DNA from: Phycisphaerales bacterium | Lineage (GTDB): Bacteria > Planctomycetota > Phycisphaerae > Phycisphaerales > UBA1924 | Assembly: GCA_025453375.1 (NCBI GenBank) | Contig: JALOQT010000004.1 | Coordinates: 1 to 16,452 of the forward strand | Direction: 5' to 3' | Length of the DNA stretch: 16,452 nucleotides | Shown here: in pieces, positions 1-8,185 of the stretch | Layout of the letters: every line of letters starts with the position of its first letter | Numbering within the stretch: the first letter of the stretch is position 1 | Notes under the pieces: generated by a model | Told to the model about the DNA's origin: nothing | The model's input: the letters and a program-made list of their open reading frames with translations, nothing else | Database searches by the model: none | Program-made: the position numbers and the translations under genes

Positions 1-34
1 CGCCGCGCGGTGCGGGCCTGGCCCGGGCGCGGCG
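1..34. other. strong nested inverted repeat (hairpin) upstream of the first gene
   Basis: Bases 1-8 (CGCCGCGC) are perfectly complementary to bases 27-34 (GCGCGGCG). Inside them bases 13-17 (CGGGC) pair with 21-25 (GCCCG) around a 3-base loop. No T-run follows, so it is not a textbook intrinsic terminator. It could be the end of an upstream transcript or a leader structure of the giant gene. The left edge of the window prevents seeing its full extent. Confidence 0.4.
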
Positions 35-67
35 GTGATGAAGGCAAGTCCAGACTGGATTGAGCAC

Positions 68-73
68 GAGGAA
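68..73 (+). promoter_or_regulatory. ribosome binding site that decides the start of the giant coiled-coil gene
   Basis: GAGGAA lies 6 bases before the ATG at 80. The in-frame GTG at 35 and ATG at 38 have no purine-rich site before them, so ATG 80 is preferred. Confidence 0.6.
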
Positions 74-79
74 CGCGCT

Positions 80-3000
80 ATGAGCCACGATCGCACGGGT
101 GATGTTGGAGCCGGTGAACTGGGGATGGGTTCGACGACGCCTGCGGGCGGCGGGCTGGGTGGCGGCCTGGGCGATCTGCTGGGCGGGGAGACTGCGCGGC
201 TGTTTTCGGCGATTCAGGAGCGCGTCGAGAAGCTCAAGCAAGCCGAGGCGATGCTGGCGCAGCAGCGGGCGGCGTGGGAGCAGCAGCGGGCCAGCGAGGC
301 GCAACAGCAGGAGCAGCGCGAGGCACAGTTGCGCGAGGCGGTGATGCGCGTGGGTGAGGAGCGTCAGCGGGTGGAGGCGGCGGCGAAGGTGAGTGCGGCG
401 GAGGTGGCGGCAGCGCACGCCGCGGCGAAGGAACGGAGCGATCAGGCGACGGCAGTGCTGGCGGTGGTTGATCGTCGGGCCAAGGAGCTTGAGGCTCTTT
501 CGCAGGCGATGGCGCAGCGTGAGGCGGCGCTGGGCGAGGCTGGGCAGCGATTGATTGAGCGGCAACGGATGCTGGAGCAGCAGGACGCCGAGGCGACGCG
601 GATGACTGAGGAGATCCGTGCGCGGGCGGCGACGATGGCGCAGATTCAGCGGGAGATTGAGGCGCGGCAGGCGGAGAGCCAGGCGAAGTGGGCGGAGGTG
701 GATACGCGGCTGGCGCAGTTGGCACGGTTCAAGCAGGATCTGGATGGGCGGGAGGCGAGCCTGGTGAGCCGCGAGGCGGAGAGCACGCGGGCGAGCGAGG
801 AGGCACGTCGGCTGGCGACGGTGACGGCGGAGGCCGAGCAACGGCTGGCGGCGACGGAGGCGGCGACGCGGACGATGCGCGAGCAGGCCGAGGCGCTGCG
901 CGTGGCGGGGGATGCGACGCTGCGGAAGGCGAAGGTCGAATTGAGCGAGGCGGTCGCGCGGGCGGAGGCGGCGGCGAAGCGGGCGGAAGATGCTGAGGAG
1001 CAGCGGCAGTTGCTGGAACTGTCGCAGGCGGAGGCGAGCGAGCGTGCGGCACGGCTGGAGGTGCAGGTCACGCAGTTGCAGGCGGAACTGGAGACCGAGC
1101 GCGGGCGGGAGCGCGGGATTGATCCGGCGATTCACGCCAAGTGGCAGGGGGCGGCGCAGGAGGCGGCGAGCCAGTTGCGGCTGGCGCAGGAAACCGCCGA
1201 GGCGCGCGAGGGCACGCTGCGGGCGGCGCTGGATGATGCGCTGGGGAAGGTGCGTGAGGCGGGGAACCGCAGTGAGCGGCTGGAACTGGCGCTGCGTGAA
1301 GCGATGCAGCGGGCGGAGGCGGCGACGAATGACGCCGCTCGCGCGACGGAGGCGGCGCAGGGGGCCAATGGCCGGATTGCGGAACTGGAGCGGCGCCTGG
1401 CGGAGGTGACGGAGGCGTCAAGCCAGGCGGCGGGGCAGTTGCAGACGCAGGTGCAGGGGCTCTCGGCGGAGGCTGGGGCGGCGCGGCGCGAGGCGGCGGA
1501 GTGGCAAGCGCGGTGCGAGCAGATGACGGCAGCGCATATGGCCGAGGTGGCTTCGCTGCGGCGGGCGGTGGATGAGGCGGGCGGGGCGCAGAGCCGCGCG
1601 GTGGATGAGGCTCGGGCGACGGCGCGGGCTGAGGGGCAGTTTGCGCTGGAGGCGGCGCAGGCAGAGTGGGAGATGAAGTTGGCGGCGGCGGCAGGGGCAG
1701 TGAAGGCTGATCCGGCGCAGGATGCAAAGATCGCAGACCTGGAGGCGAAACTGGCGCGGGCGTGGGATGATGCGGCGGTGGCGCGGGTGGAACTGGAACG
1801 GGTGCGGGCGGTCAGCGAGAAGCTGGGGCTGGAGGCCAAGCGGGTCTTTGGCGAGCGGGCGGGGCTGGAGCAGGAACTGGCCCAGTGGCGGGCGCGGGCG
1901 TCGGAGATGGAGGCGGCGCATGCGGCGCAGGTGCAGGCGCTGACGGCCGCTTCGCGGAGCGGCGGGGATGGGCTGGCGGCGGCCAATGCGCGGCATGAGG
2001 CGCAGCTGCGCGAGATGACGGCGATGTATGAGGCGCGCGTCGCTGAGGCGCAGGGGGCGGCCGAGCAGGCGCTGGCGCAGGGGCGGGCGGCGGCGGAGCG
2101 GGCCGAGGCGCTGGCGGCGGAACTGGAGTTTGCCAAGGTGCAGTTGGCGACGCCGGCGGCGGTGCCTGCGCCGGTGGTGATGAAGGATGAGGCGCTGGAG
2201 GCCGAGGCGGCGTCGCTGCGGGCGGAGACGGCGCGGCTGCGCGAGCGGCTGGAGGCGCGCGAAGCGGAGATGGACCTGGTCAAGGCGAGCCTGACGAGCA
2301 CGCGCGATGACCTGGCGATGCAGACGCGCAGTGGCGTCGATGGCGTGGCGGCGGCGAAGCGCGAGATTGATGCGCTGACGGCGCAAGTGCAGGCGTTGAC
2401 GGCGCGGGCTGAGGAGGCGGAGCGTGCGGCGGAGGCTGCGCGAGCGCAGGCTGTGGAGGCGACGGAGCAGGAGCAGCAGGCTGCGCTGGTGCCGCCGCCA
2501 CTGCCGGTGGTGGCCAGCGGGCCGGATGCCGAGACGCTGGACATGCTGGCGCGGCTGCGGGAGACGGTGACGCAGCGGGATTCGTCGATTCGCAACATGG
2601 GTGAGCGGCTGGAGCGGGCCGAGCGCGAGGCGGCGGAGCTCAAGGCTGCGGCGGCGCAGTGGCAGCAGCAGGCTGAAGCGGCGGCCAGCAGTGCGGCTTC
2701 GGCAGCGACGGTGCTGCCGGCGGATAGCGAGCTGCGTCGGGATCGATTGGCGAAGCTGCGGGCGGCGATTCGCCAGCGCGATGAGAAGCTGGATACGGCG
2801 TTTGCCGCGCTGAAGCACAAGGAAGCGATGATCGATCGGATGGTTGAGCAGCGGGTGCAGTCGGCGATGGCGGCGGCGGCGCTGGCACCCAAGCCGATGG
2901 CCGAGCCGCAGCAGATCAAGATTGCCGACACGACGATCGAGTCGACGGCAGTTCGGACGAGCGAGCCGGCGCGGATGAAGCGCAATGCGGGGCTGGTGCT

Positions 3001-3826
3001 GGCGGCGTCGATCCTGGTGGGTGCGACGTTGACGCCGCTGGTGTATTGGATCACGCCGGCGCTGCTGGGGTATCAGTATTCAGCGCGGATGACGGTGAAG
3101 GCGGACACTGGAGGGCTGAATCCGATTCCGTCGGAGATGAAGTTCTGGACGCGGCGGACGGAGGATCTGATCACTGACACGGCAGTGTTTGGTGCGACGG
3201 CCAGCAAGCTGTCGCAGCAGAATCGGCGTCATCTGGGCACGACGGATCAGGCGCGTGAGTTCATCGTGCGGAACCTGTCGACGCAGAAGGATGTCGAGGG
3301 ACAGATCACGCTGGAGCTGCGGGCGAGCTCGTCGCGCGATGCCGAGGCGATCTTGCGGACGCACGTCGAGGCGCTGGTGACGACGGCCAATGACACGCGT
3401 GCGCTGCGGAACATCGCGTATGAGACGAAGGTGTTTGACGCGCCGGTGGTGAGTGATGCGCCGGTGAATGCGTCGGGGACGCTGACGAAGCTGCTGGCGG
3501 CGGGGATCGGCCTGCTGGGCGCGCTGACTGTGGCGACGCTGGGGTTCATGGGGATGAGCGTGATGCCGGCGAAGGCGAAGATGCCTTCGGGGTGGCCCAG
3601 CAGTGGCGGCGGTGGTGGCGGCGGGGGCGGGGGGGGCGGTGGTGGTGAATTCCGGCCGGCGACGCCGCTGGCGTCGGGTGATGGCGATGGGCCGGGGCGC
3701 GAGAAGGGCGCAGATTCTGCCGGTTTCGGCGGCAAGGGCTTGGGCGGCTTCGGTGCGTGGGGCAAGCCTGCGCTGGCCGGGGCGATCGGGAAGTTGTCGG
3801 GGTTGATTCGCAAGAAGGCGGCGTAA
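80..3826 (+). CDS. giant coiled-coil membrane protein with a Wzz-like (polysaccharide co-polymerase-like) membrane module
   Basis: This gene encodes 1248 residues; its function is not recognised with certainty. After a short Gly-rich N-terminus, residues about 40-945 are almost unbroken Ala/Glu/Arg/Gln-rich heptad sequence with no catalytic motif, predicted to be a long cytoplasmic coiled coil. A first membrane segment spans about 971-993. A periplasmic stretch of roughly 140 residues begins with YSARMTVKAD and ends with DAPVVSDAP, just before a second membrane segment at about 1138-1162. That layout (YxA start, and a Pro-containing segment just before TM2) resembles Wzz/chain-length-determinant proteins. 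The resemblance is by eye only, and the periplasmic part is short for that family. A run of 14 glycines (1176-1189) leads to a Gly/Ala/Lys-rich tail. The chemosensory cluster begins 146 bp downstream. No MCP signalling hairpin signature is visible. Alternatives are a structural scaffold or an SMC-like filament protein anchored in the membrane. Confidence 0.85.
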   Translation: MSHDRTGDVGAGELGMGSTTPAGGGLGGGLGDLLGGETARLFSAIQERVEKLKQAEAMLAQQRAAWEQQRASEAQQQEQREAQLREAVMRVGEERQRVEAAAKVSAAEVAAAHAAAKERSDQATAVLAVVDRRAKELEALSQAMAQREAALGEAGQRLIERQRMLEQQDAEATRMTEEIRARAATMAQIQREIEARQAESQAKWAEVDTRLAQLARFKQDLDGREASLVSREAESTRASEEARRLATVTAEAEQRLAATEAATRTMREQAEALRVAGDATLRKAKVELSEAVARAEAAAKRAEDAEEQRQLLELSQAEASERAARLEVQVTQLQAELETERGRERGIDPAIHAKWQGAAQEAASQLRLAQETAEAREGTLRAALDDALGKVREAGNRSERLELALREAMQRAEAATNDAARATEAAQGANGRIAELERRLAEVTEASSQAAGQLQTQVQGLSAEAGAARREAAEWQARCEQMTAAHMAEVASLRRAVDEAGGAQSRAVDEARATARAEGQFALEAAQAEWEMKLAAAAGAVKADPAQDAKIADLEAKLARAWDDAAVARVELERVRAVSEKLGLEAKRVFGERAGLEQELAQWRARASEMEAAHAAQVQALTAASRSGGDGLAAANARHEAQLREMTAMYEARVAEAQGAAEQALAQGRAAAERAEALAAELEFAKVQLATPAAVPAPVVMKDEALEAEAASLRAETARLRERLEAREAEMDLVKASLTSTRDDLAMQTRSGVDGVAAAKREIDALTAQVQALTARAEEAERAAEAARAQAVEATEQEQQAALVPPPLPVVASGPDAETLDMLARLRETVTQRDSSIRNMGERLERAEREAAELKAAAAQWQQQAEAAASSAASAATVLPADSELRRDRLAKLRAAIRQRDEKLDTAFAALKHKEAMIDRMVEQRVQSAMAAAALAPKPMAEPQQIKIADTTIESTAVRTSEPARMKRNAGLVLAASILVGATLTPLVYWITPALLGYQYSARMTVKADTGGLNPIPSEMKFWTRRTEDLITDTAVFGATASKLSQQNRRHLGTTDQAREFIVRNLSTQKDVEGQITLELRASSSRDAEAILRTHVEALVTTANDTRALRNIAYETKVFDAPVVSDAPVNASGTLTKLLAAGIGLLGALTVATLGFMGMSVMPAKAKMPSGWPSSGGGGGGGGGGGGGGEFRPATPLASGDGDGPGREKGADSAGFGGKGLGGFGAWGKPALAGAIGKLSGLIRKKAA
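3605..3646 (+). repeat. poly-glycine codon run (14 Gly)
   Basis: Fourteen consecutive GGN codons mix GGC, GGT and GGG, including an unbroken run of eight G. They encode a flexible linker between the second membrane segment and the C-terminal tail of the giant protein. The mixed codons argue for selection on glycine rather than simple triplet slippage, but the G8 run is itself prone to slippage or sequencing error. Confidence 0.9.
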
Positions 3827-3972
3827 ACCCCGAGTTCGGGCACCCGTTTTGACGGTCGATGGAGAAGGGACTGCGGGATGTTGGCAGTTTCCTGAGCAGT
3901 TGGAATGAAGTCGCGTTGTTTTCCCGTCGAAACACCAGACCAAGGCAGTTAGTACGCAGGAGATTACCGACC

Positions 3973-4506
3973 ATGAACCAGACGAACCGTTCACAGAAGA
4001 GTGCGCAGACTGGTGAGATCGCCGGGAAGATCGCGGCGGGTCAGCAGATTGGCGGCGGGGATCAGCTGCAATTGGTGACCTTTGGTCTTGGCAGCGAGGA
4101 GTTTGCGGTGGACATCCTGGCTGTGCAGGAGATCAACCGGATGATGAGCCTGACGCGCGTGCCGCAGAGCCCGCCGGAGGTGGAGGGCGTGATCAACCTG
4201 CGCGGGAAGATCATCCCGGTGGTGGACCTTCGCAAGCGGTTCGGCATGGCCTCGGCTGAGAAGAGCGAGCAGAGCCGGATCGTGGTGGTGGAGGTGCATG
4301 GGCGGACGATCGGGTTCATTGTCGATCGCGTCAGCGAGGTGCTGCGGATCAGCAGCAAGATCGTCGAGGCGGCGCCGAGCATGGTGTGCTCGGTGGACAG
4401 CGACTTCATCGCGGGTGTGGGCAAGCTGGATGACCGACTGCTGATCCTGCTGGACCTGGCCAAGCTGTTCAGTGCCGAGTCCATCGACGCGGCCAAGGCG
4501 GCGTGA
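3973..4506 (+). CDS. cheW: chemotaxis coupling protein CheW
   Basis: CheW is the adaptor that links chemoreceptors to the CheA kinase in the cytoplasmic face of the receptor array. The 177-residue product has the hallmark CheW segment at about 70-91 (VEGVINLRGKIIPVVDLRKR followed by FG). It also has the conserved opening strand VTFGLGSEEFAVDI (35-48) and the closing LLILLDLAKLF (156-166). The N-terminal 30 residues are a polar extension. ATG 3973 is chosen over the upstream in-frame ATG at 3859 because AGGAGA (3958-3963) sits 9 bases before it and the extra 38 residues look non-coding. It is followed by cheR, cheA, cheX and cheY on the same strand, so it is probably the first gene of that cluster. 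Confidence 0.95.
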   Translation: MNQTNRSQKSAQTGEIAGKIAAGQQIGGGDQLQLVTFGLGSEEFAVDILAVQEINRMMSLTRVPQSPPEVEGVINLRGKIIPVVDLRKRFGMASAEKSEQSRIVVVEVHGRTIGFIVDRVSEVLRISSKIVEAAPSMVCSVDSDFIAGVGKLDDRLLILLDLAKLFSAESIDAAKAA

Positions 4507-4512
4507 GATGAG

Positions 4513-4536
4513 ATCGCGCGGCATGGGCGGCGCGAT
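4513..4536 (+). other. hairpin between cheW and cheR
   Basis: ATCGCGC (4513-4519) and GCGCGAT (4530-4536) are perfect complements around a 10-base loop, starting 6 bases after the cheW stop. The following 25 bases are T-rich but hold no solid T-run. It may partly attenuate transcription or protect the 3' end of the cheW message. A full terminator is unlikely inside this cluster. Confidence 0.4.
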
Positions 4537-4629
4537 GGATGTTGCTTCTGCGGTTCTTCAACTCTGACCTGCGCCTGACCGTCGCAGACTTCTTCCCGAC
4601 AGTTTCGCTTCACATTGGAAAGACGAGCC

Positions 4630-5601
4630 ATGCCCGATACGAAGGCCATCACGATGTCCGCCTCTCAGTTCGAGAAGCTGCGCAAGATCATCTATGAGCG
4701 TGCGGGAATTCATTTCCCGGATGCGAAGAAGTATGTGCTTGAGTCGCGGCTTGGTCGCCGGCTGGAGGAGCTGGAGATCGACGACTACGACCAGTACATC
4801 TCGTTCCTGTCCATGGGTCCGTACAAGGACGACGAATTCCAGGAGATGTTCAACAAGATCACGATCAACGAGACGAGCTTCTTCCGCAATGAGCCGCAGC
4901 TGGAGGTGTTTGAGAAGCAGGCGCTGCCGAAGATCATCGAGGCACGCAACAGCACCAAGCGGCTGCGCATCTGGTCTGCCGCGTGCTCGAGCGGCGAGGA
5001 GGCCTACACGCTGGCGATGATCGTGCACCGCACGCTGGGTGTGCGGATCATGGACTGGAAGGTCGAAATCCTCGGCACGGACATCAGCGAGAAGGTGCTG
5101 GCCGACGCGCAGGCGGGGCGGTATACCGACTATTCGATGCGGACGACCAGCCCGCTGGTCAAGCAGCGGTACTTCAAGCAGGACGGGCCGTATTGGAACG
5201 TCGATCCGACGATCAAGAGCATGGTCAACTTTGACCTTCACAACCTGAAGGACAAGATGGCGGCCAAGCGGTATGGCACGTGGGATGTGATCTTCTGCCG
5301 CAACGTGATGATCTATTTCGATGACGCGATGAAGGCGCAGGTCGTCAACAGCTTTGGCGATCAGCTGGCGACGGATGGATGGCTGTTCATCGGGCACAGC
5401 GAGACGCTGCGCGGACTGAACACGCCGTTTAGCCAGGTGAACTGTGCGCAGGGCTTCTGCTATCAGAAGGGCCCGGCGGGCAGCGGCACGACGACGACTG
5501 GGACCACTGCGGCGAGCAGCGCGGTGGCGGCGCTGAGTGCGCTGAGCAAGCCGGGGGCGCCGAGCACGTCGGCGTTCAGGCCTTCGTTGAAGTTGAGCTG
5601 A
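4630..5601 (+). CDS. cheR: chemotaxis protein methyltransferase CheR
   Basis: CheR transfers methyl groups from S-adenosylmethionine to glutamates on chemoreceptors, the adaptation arm of chemotaxis. The product is 323 residues. The helical CheR N-domain spans about 8-75. The conserved INETSFFRN (79-87) precedes the methyltransferase domain. The SAM-binding loop is at 116-128 (SAACSSGEEAYTL). CRNVMIYF (223-230) and GHSETL (255-260) are the usual later CheR motifs. Residues from 281 on form a Gly/Ser/Thr/Ala-rich tail with no recognised domain. ATG 4630 is preferred to the in-frame TTG at 4615 because GGAAAG (4617-4622) lies 7 bases before it. No CheB methylesterase partner is encoded in the window. 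Confidence 0.95.
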   Translation: MPDTKAITMSASQFEKLRKIIYERAGIHFPDAKKYVLESRLGRRLEELEIDDYDQYISFLSMGPYKDDEFQEMFNKITINETSFFRNEPQLEVFEKQALPKIIEARNSTKRLRIWSAACSSGEEAYTLAMIVHRTLGVRIMDWKVEILGTDISEKVLADAQAGRYTDYSMRTTSPLVKQRYFKQDGPYWNVDPTIKSMVNFDLHNLKDKMAAKRYGTWDVIFCRNVMIYFDDAMKAQVVNSFGDQLATDGWLFIGHSETLRGLNTPFSQVNCAQGFCYQKGPAGSGTTTTGTTAASSAVAALSALSKPGAPSTSAFRPSLKLS

Positions 5602-5651
5602 GTGAATCGGCGGGGTGATGGTCGTTGTCAGATGCAGATCGGATTGCACGC

Positions 5652-5657
5652 GAGGAG
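5652..5657 (+). promoter_or_regulatory. ribosome binding site suggesting a GTG start for cheA
   Basis: GAGGAG lies 6 bases before GTG 5664 but 15 bases before the next in-frame ATG at 5673. The spacing favours the GTG. The two candidates differ by only three residues. Confidence 0.5.
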
Positions 5658-5663
5658 CCGCAC

Positions 5664-8033
5664 GTGTCGGGTATGAACTTTGATCCAGAACTGCTGCAAG
5701 ACTTCCTGACGGAGGCTGGTGAACTGCTTGAGCAGTTGGACCAGGATCTGGTGTCGCTGGAGAGCACGCCTCAGGACTTGGAGCTGGTGAATCGGATTTT
5801 CCGTGCGTTGCACACGATCAAGGGTTCGGCGTCATTTCTGGCGCTGACGAACCTGGTGAGCGTGGCGCACGCGGCGGAGACGGCGTTGAACGCCGCGCGG
5901 AACCGCGTGTTTGTGATTGATCGCGGCGCAATGGACCTGCTGCTGGCGGCGGTGGATACGGTCAAGAAGCAGTTTGACAACCTGCGTGCGGGTGAGGAGT
6001 TGCTGGCGCCGGAGGCGGGGTTGTGCGAGAAGCTGATCGCGCTGGGCGAGGGGCGTGCGGCGGCTGCGCCGGTGGCGGCGAAGGCTGCCGAGATGCCCAA
6101 GGTGATGGCGGTGGCGAGCGGCGCGACGTCGAGCGCTGCGGCGACGGCCACGGCGGTTGCGTCTGCGCCAGCCGGTGGTGGTGGTGGTGGTGGTGATCCG
6201 TTTGAGCCGGGGGCGGTGACGTCGGCGGCGTTTGCGTTGCCTGAGGGCAAGGCGGATCTGCTGGAGTTCCTGGTGGCGGATGTCGAGGCGACGCTCGATC
6301 AGATTCAAGCGCAGGTGACGCGCTTGAGTGATGAGGCGCAGCGGGCCAGCGCGGCGAGCGCAATGGCGGACCTGACTGATGCGCTGGGACGCAGCGTGGA
6401 CTTCTTCGGTGTTGAGCCGATGGTGCGGCTGACGGGCGTGCTGCGGAATGTCAGCACGGCTGGCAGCGATCTGCCCAATGCGACGGCGCCGAAGGTGAGC
6501 CGCGCGGCGACGGTGGCGGTGGAGATGCTGCGCGAGACGAGCAAGGGCTTGCTGGGCGGGCAACTGGTCAGCCGCCCGCTGGACTCGTTTGTGCAGGCGT
6601 GCGAGGCGCTGCTGAAGGATGGGGGCGAGGCGGGTGAGCCTGCGACGGCGAATGTCGCGGCGGCCAGCGTGGCGAGCAACGCATCAAGCGCCACGACCAG
6701 CGAGGGCTCGACGATTGCGGCCACGAGCGCGACGCCGGCGGCCGGCGAGCCTGCTGCGGGCAAGGCGCATGAGCATGATGGTGGTGAGAAGAAGGCTGCC
6801 GCGGCGGCGGGGGATCAGACGATCCGTGTCGAAGTCTCGCGGCTGGAGGCGCTGCTGAACCTGGTGGGCGAACTGGTGCTGCAGAAGAACCGGTGTGCGG
6901 CGCTGGGGCGGCAATTGTCGGCCAGCACGTGGGGCACGCAGGAGTATCGCGAAAGCGTGCAGCAGGCGACGAGCTCGCTTGATCGCGTGACGAGCGACTT
7001 GCAGGTGGCGGTGATGAAGACGCGGATGCAGCCGCTGGAGAAGCTGTTTGGCAAGTATCCGCGATTGATCCGCGACCTGGCCCGCAAGCTGGGCAAGCAG
7101 ATCAATCTGGAGATCGAAGGTGGCGAGACGGAAGTGGACAAGTCGGTCATCGAGGAACTCGGCGACCCGCTGATTCACTTGATGCGCAACAGCTGCGACC
7201 ATGGCATCGAATCGCCCGAGGCGCGCGTGGCCAAGGGCAAGCCGGAGATGGGCACGATCCGGCTGATGGCGAGCCACGAGGGTTCGCATGTGCAGATCCT
7301 GATCGTCGACGATGGCAAGGGGATTGATCCGGCGTTCATCAGCCGCAAGGCGGTGGAGAAGGGCGTCGCGACTGAGGCGCAGGTTTCGGCGATGAGCGAT
7401 CGCGAGAAGATGGCGCTGATCTTCGCACCGGGCTTCAGCACGGCGGAGAAGCTCAGCGATGTCTCGGGACGCGGCGTAGGGATGGATGTCGTCAAGACGA
7501 ACATCGAGAAGCTCAAGGGCACGATTGAGATTGACAGCACGCCGGGCGTCGGCACGACGATGCGAATCAAGATTCCGCTGACGGTGGCGATCATGGCGGC
7601 GATGATGGTGGCGATCGGGCCGGAGGTCTATGCGGTGCCGCTGGCGAGCATCACGGAGATCGTCAAGCCTGAGGCGAGCCAGGTGAGCACGATCCGCGGG
7701 CACAAGGTGATGCGTCTGCGCGATACGGTCTTGCCGCTGCTGGATGGGGCGGAGCTGTTTGACCTGCCCAGGAAGCACGAGAGCGAGCGGCCGTTTGCGG
7801 TGGTGCTGGCGATCAGCGGCAAGCGCGTGGGCTTGCTGGTGACGCGGCCGGTGGGGCAGCAGGAAGTGGTGATCAAGCCGCTGGATGGGCGGATTGACAA
7901 GGGCGGGCCGATCAGCGGCGCGACGGTGCGCGATGACGGCGGCGTCTCGCTGATCATGGACATGGCCAAACTTCTGGCGATTGCCGAGCGGCGCGGCGGC
8001 GGCCGCGCAGATGTTGCGCCCGCGAGCCCCTGA
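5664..8033 (+). CDS. cheA: chemotaxis histidine kinase CheA
   Basis: CheA is the receptor-controlled kinase that phosphorylates CheY. The product is 789 residues, longer than the roughly 650 of E. coli CheA. The N-terminal HPt domain carries the phosphorylation site HTIKGS with His50. Residues about 195-310 form a second HPt-like helical region without the histidine, where a CheY-binding P2 domain would normally lie. Ala/Gly-rich linkers (about 135-190 and 315-385) flank it. The dimerisation helices start near 390 (LNLVGELVLQKN). The ATP-binding domain shows an N box HLMRNSCDHG (505-514), G1 DDGKGID (549-555) and G2 GRGVGMD (602-608). The CheW-like regulatory domain fills about 640 to the end. 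The start is uncertain between GTG 5664 and ATG 5673. The distal TTG at 5625 is unlikely. A (GGT)n tract at 6174-6194 encodes a Gly run in the first linker. Confidence 0.96.
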   Translation: MSGMNFDPELLQDFLTEAGELLEQLDQDLVSLESTPQDLELVNRIFRALHTIKGSASFLALTNLVSVAHAAETALNAARNRVFVIDRGAMDLLLAAVDTVKKQFDNLRAGEELLAPEAGLCEKLIALGEGRAAAAPVAAKAAEMPKVMAVASGATSSAAATATAVASAPAGGGGGGGDPFEPGAVTSAAFALPEGKADLLEFLVADVEATLDQIQAQVTRLSDEAQRASAASAMADLTDALGRSVDFFGVEPMVRLTGVLRNVSTAGSDLPNATAPKVSRAATVAVEMLRETSKGLLGGQLVSRPLDSFVQACEALLKDGGEAGEPATANVAAASVASNASSATTSEGSTIAATSATPAAGEPAAGKAHEHDGGEKKAAAAAGDQTIRVEVSRLEALLNLVGELVLQKNRCAALGRQLSASTWGTQEYRESVQQATSSLDRVTSDLQVAVMKTRMQPLEKLFGKYPRLIRDLARKLGKQINLEIEGGETEVDKSVIEELGDPLIHLMRNSCDHGIESPEARVAKGKPEMGTIRLMASHEGSHVQILIVDDGKGIDPAFISRKAVEKGVATEAQVSAMSDREKMALIFAPGFSTAEKLSDVSGRGVGMDVVKTNIEKLKGTIEIDSTPGVGTTMRIKIPLTVAIMAAMMVAIGPEVYAVPLASITEIVKPEASQVSTIRGHKVMRLRDTVLPLLDGAELFDLPRKHESERPFAVVLAISGKRVGLLVTRPVGQQEVVIKPLDGRIDKGGPISGATVRDDGGVSLIMDMAKLLAIAERRGGGRADVAPASP

Positions 8034-8057
8034 GTACGGACATCCCTGACTGAGGCC

Positions 8058-8071
8058 CCCCGAGCGCGGGG
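8058..8071 (+). other. short GC-rich hairpin between cheA and cheX
   Basis: CCCCG (8058-8062) pairs with CGGGG (8067-8071) around the tetraloop AGCG. No T-run follows. It lies in the 152-bp gap between cheA and cheX and may be a processing or attenuation site. Confidence 0.35.
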
Positions 8072-8185
8072 CGGCTGAGGCAGGAGATGCAGTGAATCTG
8101 CGAACTTGACAGAAGAGTGACTCACGTTGACCCGATTGATTGACCAGTGACCACGGCCCCGACAGGCCAGCAACAAGGAACTTTC

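Noticed and set aside
1132..3054. 640-codon open frame on the - strand inside the giant gene
   Set aside because: It is a mirror of the GC-rich Ala/Glu/Arg codons of the + strand gene. It reads as Ser/Ala/Arg low-complexity sequence with no recognisable domain or ribosome binding site.
80..3826. Giant coiled-coil protein as a chemoreceptor (MCP)
   Set aside because: The long coiled coil and adjacent cheW invite this, but the conserved MCP hairpin tip signature is absent and the coiled coil lies before the membrane segments, opposite to the usual MCP order.
3830..3860. Terminator after the giant gene (CCCG-AGTT-CGGG, then GTTTT)
   Set aside because: The stem is only 4 bp and the T-run is short and displaced, so it is too weak to call.
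5625..5663. TTG 5625 as the cheA start
   Set aside because: There is no ribosome binding site, and the added residues are not typical of CheA N-termini. GTG 5664 has GAGGAG at 6-base spacing.
8106..8141. Promoter upstream of cheX (TTGACA at 8106-8111)
   Set aside because: The -35-like hexamer is perfect, but at 16-18 bp spacing there is only GACCCG-like sequence, with no -10 element.
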